Of a stretch of DNA of 64,000 nucleotides, positions 34,718 to 40,991 are shown one piece after another (position 1 is the stretch's first letter; each line of letters starts with the position of its first letter). The notes under the pieces are model-generated. The model ran no database searches. It was not told where the DNA came from and was given only the letters and a program-made list of their open reading frames with translations. The stretch is taken from positions 44,315 through 108,314 of the forward strand of contig CAMJYM010000005.1 in assembly GCA_946220865.1 (NCBI GenBank), read 5' to 3'. This stretch comes from an uncultured Clostridia bacterium (GTDB lineage: Bacteria > Bacillota > Clostridia > Saccharofermentanales > DTU023). The translations under genes were made by a program, and so were the position numbers.

Positions 34718-34993
34718 TCAGTCGAACAGATCAGCGTGCGAGCCGGTTCTTGAAGCCGTCAGAATGAGTGTATTATGGTCAATCATGTAGATCAGAAGCC
34801 AGTCTGCTTGTATATGGCACTCTCTGAATCCCATGTATCTGCCGACGAGAGCATGATCTCTGTGACGTGGTTCAAGCTCATCTTCGCGGCAGAGAGAATT
34901 CAACACGCTGGAGAGGCTCTTGAGGTTCATGCCGCGTTTTTGAAGCCGCTTCAGGTCTTTTTTGAATTGGGAAGTTGTGACAAGTTCAAGCAT
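34718..34993 (-). CDS. YafQ/RelE-type mRNA interferase toxin
   Basis: This 91-residue type II toxin is expected to cut mRNA on the ribosome. The family pattern is clear: SQFKKDLKRLQKRGMN at the N-terminus, then HALVGRYMGFRECHIQADWLLIYMI with the conserved histidines of YafQ, and a short C-terminal TGSHADLF. It overlaps the antitoxin gene by eight bases and is read after it, the usual order. Confidence 0.92.
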   Translation of the reverse strand: MLELVTTSQFKKDLKRLQKRGMNLKSLSSVLNSLCREDELEPRHRDHALVGRYMGFRECHIQADWLLIYMIDHNTLILTASRTGSHADLFD

Positions 34994-35282
34994 GTTCCGC
35001 CTCGTCTGAAAGGATGTCGTTCATCATGACCTCAGCGGATGAGAAGTGTTTCGCTTTTATTTTGCCGCTGGCAATCAGGCGTGCTTCTTCCATGGCGGCC
35101 TCAGTTTGAGCATTATATCTCGACTGGCGCAGATCAAAAGGCAGGCCGCCATGAAGCAGGGAAACGTGCAGAAACATGTTGATGGCCTCTGTCACAGAAA
35201 TGCCAAAGCTGCGATAAAGCTTTTCAACTTCAGACTTTAACTCAGGATCGACTCTCAGATTGATATTCGCTGTTTTAGCCAT
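34986..35282 (-). CDS. RelB/DinJ-family antitoxin
   Basis: This 98-residue protein has a ribbon-helix-helix N-terminus (INLRVDPELKSEVEKLYRSFGISVTEAINMFL), expected to bind its own promoter. The C-terminal tail (HFSSAEVMMNDIL) should neutralise the toxin. The ATG at 35282 follows GGAGG. A possible promoter on the minus strand has TATACT at 35316-35311 and TTGAAA 15 bases before it, a short spacing. Confidence 0.9.
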   Translation of the reverse strand: MAKTANINLRVDPELKSEVEKLYRSFGISVTEAINMFLHVSLLHGGLPFDLRQSRYNAQTEAAMEEARLIASGKIKAKHFSSAEVMMNDILSDEAEHA

Positions 35283-35490
35283 AGGTTTTACCTCCATTTT
35301 GTAGGTCAATAGTATATCATATGTGAAACATTTTCAATCTTTTTAATCACAACACCCCTGTCACTTATGGATGATTCAGTAGAGCCTGGGTGAAATGGGT
35401 AGGGATGGCCGCAAAGCGGTCTGACTTGAGCTAAGGCTGGGGATGAGGCTAAAATGACCTCATAGAGCTTCGATTGAGGAGAATTTCAAG

Positions 35491-36753
35491 ATGCGTACAA
35501 ATCCAGAGAGCGAAGATTCCAGCCGCTTAGACGAGAAGAGCTCTGCTCCAATCAACGGGGTATCAAGAGGTTTATCCGGATCTTCTAAACACGAAAACCT
35601 GCGTAAGGAAATCTGTGAACTCCTGACCCGGCTGGTAGAAGTGGACTCGTCGAACCCTCCCGGTGGAGAGGCGGGGGTGCTTGAAATCATCCGGGACTTC
35701 GCGGTAAGCCATGGCCTGGAGAGCAAAGTTTTTCCGGCGCTTCCCGGTCGCTCGAATCTCATGCTGCGCCTCTCGGGCCAGCAGCCGGATCAGGCCCTGG
35801 CTTTTACCGGACACATGGATGTCATGCCCGTGCATGAGGCTGAGCGCAGGCGCTGGCGGAGCGATCCCTTTGTCGCCCGCCTCGAGGGCGATAAACTTTA
35901 TGCGCGCGGCAGCTGTGATATGAAGGGCGGGGTTGTCTGCGCTCTGCTGGCCATGAGCACGGCTGCCCGCGAACAGGCGAAGGGCAGGCTGAAGCTGCCT
36001 CACGATGTCTATCTGCTCTGCACCGTCGACGAAGAAGGCGATATGCGGGGCTCGAAAGCTCTGCTGAAAGAGGCTTTTCTTCGCCGCATCGAAACTCTGG
36101 TGGTCTGCGAACCGACCGGCCTTAAACTTTGTACGCAGGGCGGCGGACGCAGCTATGGGCGTATCAGCCTGAGCGGTCAGGCCGGTCATGCTTCCCAGCA
36201 TCAGGCGAACGTGATCGATGCGGCCGCCGACCTCATCACACGTCTGGAAAAAACTTCTCTGAGCGAAGAACAGGACGACAACGGTCATAGGAATTTCTGG
36301 CAGGTTTTAGGTATACGTACCGATCAGACCCCCTACGTGATCCCCGATCAACTGAGCCTCGACCTCGATGCGCGACTGCTGCCCGATTTCAGAACCGCAG
36401 ATGTCTGGGAGAAATTCGCCGCAGTCACCGTGGAAACAGAGCAGCGTTATCCCCAGTTTCACATCAGCACCGAAGTCCTTGACCGCCGCGAGGGCTGGAC
36501 GCTGAAAAATGACGCTTTCAGCTCACGCCTTTCGCGCGCCCTCGCCGCCGCAGAAATCCCGGAAGTCCGCGAAACCTTCTACGGCACCACGGACGCCTCG
36601 CGCTTTGTCACCGCCGGCCTGTCCGCCGTCATCTTCGGCCCCGGCGACCTCGCCCTCGCCCATCGCGAAAACGAATACCTGGAGCTTGAACAAGCCTGCC
36701 GCGCCACCCGCTTTTATTTCCAGCTCATGCAAGAAGGAGAACACCGTGCCTGA
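35491..36753 (+). CDS. M20 family metallopeptidase (ArgE/DapE/CPG2-like)
   Basis: This 420-residue cytoplasmic zinc amidase or peptidase has the metal and catalytic motifs in order: GHMDVMP, RGSCDMKGG, catalytic Glu in VDEEGDM, CEPTG, and a C-terminal HREN in LAHRENEYLE. It has a 35-residue polar N-terminal extension before the usual start (KEICELLTRLVEVDSSNPPGG). That same extension is duplicated in the upstream remnant. Members act on N-acetyl-ornithine, succinyl-diaminopimelate or small peptides; the substrate cannot be told here, as no biosynthetic genes are adjacent. Confidence 0.9.
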   Translation: MRTNPESEDSSRLDEKSSAPINGVSRGLSGSSKHENLRKEICELLTRLVEVDSSNPPGGEAGVLEIIRDFAVSHGLESKVFPALPGRSNLMLRLSGQQPDQALAFTGHMDVMPVHEAERRRWRSDPFVARLEGDKLYARGSCDMKGGVVCALLAMSTAAREQAKGRLKLPHDVYLLCTVDEEGDMRGSKALLKEAFLRRIETLVVCEPTGLKLCTQGGGRSYGRISLSGQAGHASQHQANVIDAAADLITRLEKTSLSEEQDDNGHRNFWQVLGIRTDQTPYVIPDQLSLDLDARLLPDFRTADVWEKFAAVTVETEQRYPQFHISTEVLDRREGWTLKNDAFSSRLSRALAAAEIPEVRETFYGTTDASRFVTAGLSAVIFGPGDLALAHRENEYLELEQACRATRFYFQLMQEGEHRA

Positions 36754-36835
36754 CGTGCTTGCGAAAAGTTAAAGCACAAAGCGGGCGGTTCGCAAGTTTG
36801 AAAACAGAATCAGATAGAAAGCCGAGGTAATTTCT

Positions 36836-37495
36836 GTGGCAAAGGGACGCTTTTGGGTCATGCATTTATATTCATGCTTAAGCTACTCTGATTTAGAACT
36901 TATATATTCAAAATGTCGTCAGTGGGGCTTAAAGTTGCAAAGCAGCAATGCCTGGGGGGATTGTTTTGAAAAAACAGAAGGAGCAGAAATCCAGTATAAA
37001 GTTGTCCCTGCCAATGTTGCTGCGAACAGGTTAAATATTGAACATTGGAAATTGGTCGCAAAGAATGACAGGTATGTTATTTTTGAATATGATAAGCAGT
37101 GTGGGGAAACAGAAAGATGTGATGAGCCATTTAAGGCCGCGGAAGAACTTCGCTCTGACGTAAATTATAATATTTATTATTTTAACGAAGTTATGTTCTT
37201 ACTGGCCTTTCCCATTTTAGCTTATTATCTGATCCAAAAATTTAATGCCATGGAGCAAAGTGTGCTTCCAGGGTGGATGAACAAATTATTTTTGATGGCG
37301 CTTTGCACGATATATGCGGGACATTTTTTTGCTTTACTAACTTCATTTTTTCAAACAAGACACTATGTTGATAGCAAGGATAGGATAAAAAGAAGCCGTG
37401 GAGGGTTTTGCTTGCGTCTTGCTGTTTCGTGCATAGTGAATATTTTACAAATTCTCTTGATACTCATTGTTTTCTGGGGAATGATGCAAGGATAA
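36836..37495 (+). CDS. Unrecognised two-span membrane protein, weakly DUF2812-like
   Basis: 219 residues from a GTG start behind GAGGT. An N-terminal soluble domain of about 110 residues is followed by membrane segments near 120-135, 150-170 and 195-217. The soluble part (LELIYSKCRQWGLKLQSSNAWGDCFEKTEGAEIQYKVVP) faintly resembles DUF2812. The gene is clearly richer in A+T than its neighbours, which suggests recent acquisition. No operon partner is evident. Confidence 0.6.
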   Translation: MAKGRFWVMHLYSCLSYSDLELIYSKCRQWGLKLQSSNAWGDCFEKTEGAEIQYKVVPANVAANRLNIEHWKLVAKNDRYVIFEYDKQCGETERCDEPFKAAEELRSDVNYNIYYFNEVMFLLAFPILAYYLIQKFNAMEQSVLPGWMNKLFLMALCTIYAGHFFALLTSFFQTRHYVDSKDRIKRSRGGFCLRLAVSCIVNILQILLILIVFWGMMQG

Positions 37496-37595
37496 ACAAT
37501 AACTTACAGAATGTAAGTCAGCGACTCTTTCAGCACGCTGCTTTACGATACGAGCGAAGAAAGCGAGTTTTCTGCGCAGGAGGAACCCCTTTTAC

Positions 37596-38258
37596 GTGTT
37601 GCCGATTCTGAATCTGAAAAATAAATGCATCCAATATCTGAAGGATCAGTACCATCCCCGGGCGATTCTGCTGTATGGTTCGTATGCCCGCGGAGATTTT
37701 GAGGCGTCCAGTGATTTTGATTGCCTGCTCATTGTCGATGCTAAAGAGAAAGATCACGATGATCGTGTCATCGATCAGGTTCAATTAGATTGTTTTATTT
37801 TTACTGCAGAAGAGACGGCCACAATGGATCCATCCACATTTTTAACAGCTTATGATGCTGAGCTAGTCTGGGATGATGGGCTTGGCGCGAAACTGCAGAA
37901 TCGCGTCCGGGCCTATGTTCAGGACCACAAAACCCTCAAGGCCAGCGAAAAGGACTTCATTGTATCTTGGATTCGCAAGACGCTGAAACGCATAAAAAAG
38001 GCTGACGATGAAGGCCATTACCGGGCGCTGATGCTTTTGACGGATAGCCTGGAGGATTACTTCCGACTGAGGGATATGTTTTATTTTGGCAGCAAAGCGG
38101 CTATCCGTGAGATTAAAGAGAGCGATCCGGAGGGCTATGCGCTGCTTCACGAGGCTCTCGTGTCCAGGACGAATGCCAGCATAGAGGCCTGGGCCGCTCA
38201 TGTCATCAAGCCAGAAAACTGTTGCCTTTTTGTTACTCCAAAAATTGAAAACCCCTGA
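37596..38258 (+). CDS. Nucleotidyltransferase-domain protein (MNT/ANT type)
   Basis: This 220-residue protein carries the minimal nucleotidyltransferase signature GSYARGDFEASSDFD (about 28-42) with the metal-binding Asp pair. A helical C-terminal half (FIVSWIRKTLKRIKKADDEGHYRALMLLTDSLEDYFRLRD) resembles a HEPN- or KNTase-C-like bundle. Such proteins transfer a nucleotide to a small molecule, protein or RNA. The fusion of both halves in one chain looks more like a stand-alone transferase than an MNT/HEPN toxin-antitoxin pair. The GTG start has AGGAGG 12 bases upstream. Its stop codon lies in the hairpin at 38250. Confidence 0.75.
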   Translation: MLPILNLKNKCIQYLKDQYHPRAILLYGSYARGDFEASSDFDCLLIVDAKEKDHDDRVIDQVQLDCFIFTAEETATMDPSTFLTAYDAELVWDDGLGAKLQNRVRAYVQDHKTLKASEKDFIVSWIRKTLKRIKKADDEGHYRALMLLTDSLEDYFRLRDMFYFGSKAAIREIKESDPEGYALLHEALVSRTNASIEAWAAHVIKPENCCLFVTPKIENP

Positions 38259-38279
38259 AACTACAGCGTTTCAGGGGTT
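38250..38279 (-). terminator. Terminator of the minus-strand tRNA cluster
   Basis: AACCCCTGAAAC (38250-38261) pairs with GTTTCAGGGGTT (38268-38279). On the minus strand it is followed by TTTTCAATTTTT. There is no T-tract on the plus strand, so it serves the tRNAs rather than the nucleotidyltransferase gene. Confidence 0.88.
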
Positions 38280-38281
38280 AC

Positions 38282-38358
38282 TGGTGGGTGCTATTGGACT
38301 CGAACCAACGACCTCTTCCGTGTGAAGGAAGCGCTCTAACCAGCTGAGCTAAGTACCC
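38282..38358 (-). tRNA. tRNA-Val (anticodon CAC)
   Basis: 77 bases with encoded CCA. The anticodon stem CTTCC/GGAAG encloses TTCACAC. The acceptor stem GGGTACT/AGCACCC has one A5-C68 mismatch; the other arms are normal. It is the last tRNA of a three-gene cluster. Confidence 0.93.
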
Positions 38359-38364
38359 TTATAA

Positions 38365-38392
38365 TAAAGCCGACAGTTGCCTGTCGGCTTTA
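38365..38392 (-). terminator. Terminator-like hairpin between tRNA-Glu and tRNA-Val
   Basis: TAAAGCCGACAG (38365-38376) and CTGTCGGCTTTA (38381-38392) form a 12-pair stem with a four-base loop. On the minus strand TTTATTATAA follows. It looks like an intrinsic terminator inside the tRNA transcript, so tRNA-Val would depend on readthrough, or the hairpin may guide processing. Confidence 0.7.
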
Positions 38393-38393
38393 C

Positions 38394-38468
38394 TGGTGAC
38401 CCGTACGAGAATCGAACTCATGATTTCGCCGTGAAAGGGCGATGTCTTAACCTCTTGACCAACGGGCC
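38394..38468 (-). tRNA. tRNA-Glu (anticodon TTC)
   Basis: 75 bases with encoded CCA. The anticodon stem CGCC/GGCG encloses CTTTCAC. The acceptor stem GGCCCGT/ACGGGTC has one G-T pair. Confidence 0.94.
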
Positions 38469-38473
38469 TTAAA

Positions 38474-38550
38474 TGGTAGCGGCGGTAAGATTCGAACTTA
38501 CGACCCTTCGGGTATGAACCGAATGCTCTGACCAGCTAAGCTACGCCGCC
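38474..38550 (-). tRNA. tRNA-Met (anticodon CAT), probably elongator
   Basis: 77 bases with encoded CCA. The anticodon stem TTCGG/CCGAA encloses TTCATAC. The first acceptor pair is G-T and the stem lacks the three G-C pairs of initiator tRNA, so it is read as elongator Met. A lysidine-modified tRNA-Ile cannot be excluded by eye. First gene of the cluster. Confidence 0.85.
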
Positions 38551-38569
38551 GAAAATCCAGCGCTTTGCA

Positions 38570-38599
38570 ATTCTATCAATCAGGGCTTGTCTTTGTCAA
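38570..38599 (-). promoter_or_regulatory. Promoter of the tRNA-Met/Glu/Val cluster
   Basis: On the minus strand TTGACA (38599-38594), an 18-base spacer and TAGAAT (38575-38570), 19 bases before tRNA-Met. Confidence 0.85.
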
Positions 38600-38618
38600 G
38601 CAGAAAATTTCAAAAGCA

Positions 38619-38637
38619 AATCGCCGTTACGGGGCGA
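38619..38637 (-). terminator. Weak terminator after the LPxTG-type mini-protein gene
   Basis: On the minus strand TCGCC and GGCGA form a five-pair stem with a short loop, followed by TTTGCTTTT. It lies between the mini-protein stop and the tRNA promoter. Confidence 0.4.
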
Positions 38638-38644
38638 AATGGCT

Positions 38645-38809
38645 TCAGCGGCGGTTGCGGAATTTCAGATAGAGCATGAGGGCAAAGAGCAGAACGCCGA
38701 TCGCCAGAAAGGTGATCACATAGGGCATGGTTGATTTTTCCCCGGTGCAGGGAAGGCAAGTAGCAAGTTTTATCGCCTCTGTAAACTGGGCGGATAAAAG
38801 TGAGATCAT
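38645..38809 (-). CDS. 54-residue membrane protein ending in an LPxTG-type sorting signal
   Basis: The ATG at 38809 is preceded by a perfect GGAGG at nine-base spacing, so this small gene is probably real. The product has about 18 N-terminal residues (MISLLSAQFTEAIKLATC), then LPCTGE at 19-24, a hydrophobic span at about 30-48 and the basic end KFRNRR. That is the full layout of a sortase sorting signal with Cys at the X position, but almost no mature protein precedes it and there is no separate signal peptide. It may be a sorting-signal remnant, a sortase substrate mimic or an unrelated mini-membrane protein. The frame extends to 38935 without a better start. No sortase gene is in the window. 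Confidence 0.7.
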   Translation of the reverse strand: MISLLSAQFTEAIKLATCLPCTGEKSTMPYVITFLAIGVLLFALMLYLKFRNRR

Positions 38810-38907
38810 GGTAGTCCTCCAAAATGGCTCAAACTGCGGCGATGCGCTGCATGTGCCGTTTTCTCTGTTATTGCGTTCCCTCTTCAAGGTGCTGCTCGTA
38901 GTCAAAT

Positions 38908-38935
38908 ATAATAGCATATCTTGTGATTTTTCCAA
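38908..38935 (-). promoter_or_regulatory. Possible promoter of the mini-protein gene
   Basis: On the minus strand TTGGAA (38935-38930), a 16-base spacer and TATTAT (38913-38908), about 100 bases before the start codon. The surroundings are very AT-rich. Confidence 0.5.
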
Positions 38936-39010
38936 AATGTTCTATTTTATTCAGCTTACGCATATACAGCAAAATATACAAAAATGTCATATAAAAGACT
39001 TATTTTACAG

Positions 39011-39038
39011 TTGACATGACCAAAAATATGCTTATACT
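39011..39038 (+). promoter_or_regulatory. Strong promoter of the candidate structured RNA
   Basis: TTGACA (39011-39016), a 16-base spacer and TATACT (39033-39038). Transcription would begin near 39045. No protein-coding gene follows before the terminator at 39313. Confidence 0.82.
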
Positions 39039-39044
39039 ATAAGT

Positions 39045-39357
39045 AAGCTCAATCGAGCGAAACAAAGCTAAGTGCCCGGTCTAGAACAGATAGGGCCAGA
39101 CATAAGCATCGTCCCAGGTTTGGACGCCGCTTGTGTGGACGAAAACTTTGAAGTGACCACTGTAAGCCCTGACGGTTAGTCGGAATTTGAAAAAGCTTGT
39201 GTTGCAGTCAAAAGTCCAGGAATCGAAGTTAGCGTCGCCAGCAAGTTTAGTTTTGCGTCAACGGTTGGGACAGAACGAAAGGAGGACGTACGATTGAAAG
39301 TACAGCCTCAGTGAAGCGGGCAAGCATCATTAGTGTGTTTGCCCGCTTCTCCTTGTT
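39045..39357 (+). ncRNA. Candidate stand-alone structured noncoding RNA of about 310 nt
   Basis: The segment lies between a consensus-like promoter and an intrinsic terminator and has no convincing gene. Many local pairings are visible: CGTCC/GGACG (39109-39125), GCTTGTGTGG with CCACTGTAAGC (from 39129), ACTT/AAGT inside it, CTGAC/GTCGG near 39170, and GTAC/GTAC near 39290. Unpaired A-rich linkers such as CGAGCGAAACAAAGC and GACGAAAAC look like conserved RNA joints. One frame is open in two pieces separated by a TAG, but it has no start with a ribosome binding site. It does not show the marks of tmRNA, RNase P RNA, SRP RNA or 6S RNA. The raiA-motif class of clostridial RNAs is a possibility that I could not verify. 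Confidence 0.65.
39313..39355 (+). terminator. Terminator of the candidate RNA
   Basis: GAAGCGGGCAA (39313-39323) pairs perfectly with TTGCCCGCTTC (39339-39349), followed by TCCTTGTTT. Confidence 0.85.
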
Positions 39358-39359
39358 TA

Positions 39360-39895
39360 AAATCCTCGCTGCGTTGCGTTAAAATTTGCCACCGATAAAT
39401 TCTGCGCCGTGTTAGGATTTTTGCCTATCCAATTTCTTTCGGCGCTGTTTCAAGATTTGTGCTGTCTTTTCCGTGGCCCTTGTGTCCAGTCTCTTTTGCG
39501 GCTCTTGCGTATCGTAATAAAGAGTGTTTGCTCGAAGCTTGGCCCTTCATCCTTCTGTCTAACTGGTTCTTGCGTAGGAAGAGGCTATAACTTATAATGC
39601 GAAAACCGTGTGAATCGTATTTCACAAAGATGCTTTTTCCATTTATTTTGCTCGAAATGTTCGAGTGAAGCGACCAAAAATCGAGCAGTTTTGGTGAAAG
39701 CTTCTGAATTTCCATCCTTTTGAGGGACAGACGAAGTCTTCTGAGTTAAAATATATATTCTCGATATAGCTGATGCTGTCTTTGCGGAGCTTTTTCTCTC
39801 AAGACAAGAGTGCAAGGATTTTGCAAAGATCAGAGAAAGCGTTCAGGAAAGCGTGAAAGTTGCTTCAACTTATGCAAAATATAAGGCTAAATAAA
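39360..39895. other. AT-rich stretch without a recognisable gene
   Basis: About 535 bases between the RNA terminator and the thioredoxin-like lipoprotein gene. Short frames exist on both strands, but none has a good ribosome binding site, biased composition or a recognisable product. Nothing regulatory stood out. Confidence 0.55.
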
Positions 39896-40750
39896 ATGAA
39901 CATAAATCAACACGAACAAAAGCCTGCGCTTCAACAGGCTGCGAAGGGCTCCCTGGGCTTGCGCCTTGGGCTGCTTCTTCTTTTTGTGGTGGTGTCTGCG
40001 CTTGCTTTATCGGCCTGTTCATCCGCTAATATGAACTCAAATACCGCTCCCAGCTCAGCGCCACTTCCGCTTCAGACCACGATTAGCGAAAGTCGCCCTG
40101 CAGAGACTCAGGCGACCCGTCCCCAAAGTGAAAGTCAAAGTCGGGCAACGGAGAGGATCATTGTGGACCAGACCCCGATCACCCTTCCGGCGGCCGAGTA
40201 TGAAAAATTGGCGGCTGCCGCGATAGAGGAGAATGCTCCAAACTGGGAACTTACGCCGGAAGGTGGGGACTTTGCCTCGCTTCCAACTGAGCCGATCCCC
40301 GTTGATGCCGGGGAAGTGAATCCGGTGGTGACCCCTGAGGTAACTCCGGAGCCAACACCGGCCCCTACTCCGGAAACCACTCCGGTTCCGACGGAAGCAG
40401 CGGTGCAGCTGCCCGGTGTCACCATTCATAACAGCTCGCACCCTCTGGAAAAGGATCTCTCCGCCTGGTTGAAAAAGTCTGCTCTGCCGGTGCTGATTGA
40501 TGTTTCGCAGGATGGCTGCCCTCCTTGTGTCCAGGCGGAGCCTGTGATTCGTCAACTGGCGGCGAAATATGACGGGCGTCTCATTGTCATGACGATTAAT
40601 GTCAGCCAGTATTTCGGTTCCATGCCTTTCTATCCGACGAGTACCCCGACGTTCGCTGTTTTTGTCGGAGGTTACCAGCAGCAGACTCTTGCCGGTTTCG
40701 GTGGGGCGAGTGAGCTGGAAAATCTTGCGGCCAGTGCTCTGGGAGGCTAG
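39896..40750 (+). CDS. Thioredoxin-fold lipoprotein
   Basis: This 284-residue protein has a signal peptide ending in lipobox LALSAC, a long Ser/Thr/Pro/Glu-rich tether including PTPAPTPETTPVPTE repeats, and a C-terminal thioredoxin domain with the redox pair in QDGCPPCVQAEP and cis-proline region STPTFAVFVGG. It should act as a thiol-disulfide exchanger on the outer face of the membrane. The start at 39896 has AAGG nine bases upstream; an earlier ATG-type start at 39860 does not. Two genes for a CXXC mini-membrane protein and a polyferredoxin membrane protein follow directly, suggesting a transmembrane electron route. Confidence 0.88.
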   Translation: MNINQHEQKPALQQAAKGSLGLRLGLLLLFVVVSALALSACSSANMNSNTAPSSAPLPLQTTISESRPAETQATRPQSESQSRATERIIVDQTPITLPAAEYEKLAAAAIEENAPNWELTPEGGDFASLPTEPIPVDAGEVNPVVTPEVTPEPTPAPTPETTPVPTEAAVQLPGVTIHNSSHPLEKDLSAWLKKSALPVLIDVSQDGCPPCVQAEPVIRQLAAKYDGRLIVMTINVSQYFGSMPFYPTSTPTFAVFVGGYQQQTLAGFGGASELENLAASALGG

Positions 40751-40771
40751 GCAGGAATGGAGGCAGATCCG

Positions 40772-40981
40772 ATGAAGCCAGGCTTTGAGCGGCAGGCCAT
40801 GAACTCTGCAGAGCGCAGACGTTTCGCTTATGTCAGAAGGGCGGCTGCAGAAAACCGGCGCTTTACGCTGATGTTTTTTTCTGGCGCCCTGCTTCTGCTC
40901 CTGGGACTTCTCCTGGGGCAGGAAGAGTCCGTCCTGCGCAAGGCGATTTTCCTCTGCCTCGAGTGCATAGGTATTGGCTGA
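40772..40981 (+). CDS. CD1871A-like CXXC mini-membrane protein
   Basis: This 69-residue protein has a basic N-terminus, one hydrophobic span (about 37-55) and the C-terminal signature LRKAIFLCLECIGIG, in which CxxC sits at the membrane edge. That ending is the hallmark of the small clostridial CD1871A family. The ATG at 40772 has GGAGG at good spacing. Its position between a thioredoxin-like lipoprotein and a NapH-like iron-sulfur protein suggests a redox relay role; direct evidence for the family is lacking. Confidence 0.8.
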   Translation: MKPGFERQAMNSAERRRFAYVRRAAAENRRFTLMFFSGALLLLLGLLLGQEESVLRKAIFLCLECIGIG

Positions 40982-40991
40982 GGGAACGGAC

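Noticed and set aside
37596..38258. MntA/HepT-type toxin-antitoxin system
   Set aside because: Only one gene carries both the transferase and the helical part, and no second small partner gene is present.
36836..38550. Integrated mobile island at the tRNA cluster
   Set aside because: No integrase, no repeated tRNA end and no phage or conjugation genes were found.
38645..38809. Reading the LPCTGE protein simply as chance translation
   Set aside because: The optimal ribosome binding site and the complete sorting-signal layout make chance less likely, so it was kept as a gene with moderate confidence.
39065..39321. Plus-strand frame in two open pieces separated by TAG inside the candidate RNA, which could suggest readthrough or a recoded stop
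   Set aside because: There is no start with a ribosome binding site, the lengths are within chance, and the visible stems explain the sequence better as RNA.
39409..39815. Several short frames on both strands in the AT-rich gap
   Set aside because: No ribosome binding sites, no recognisable product and mutual overlap; more likely noncoding.
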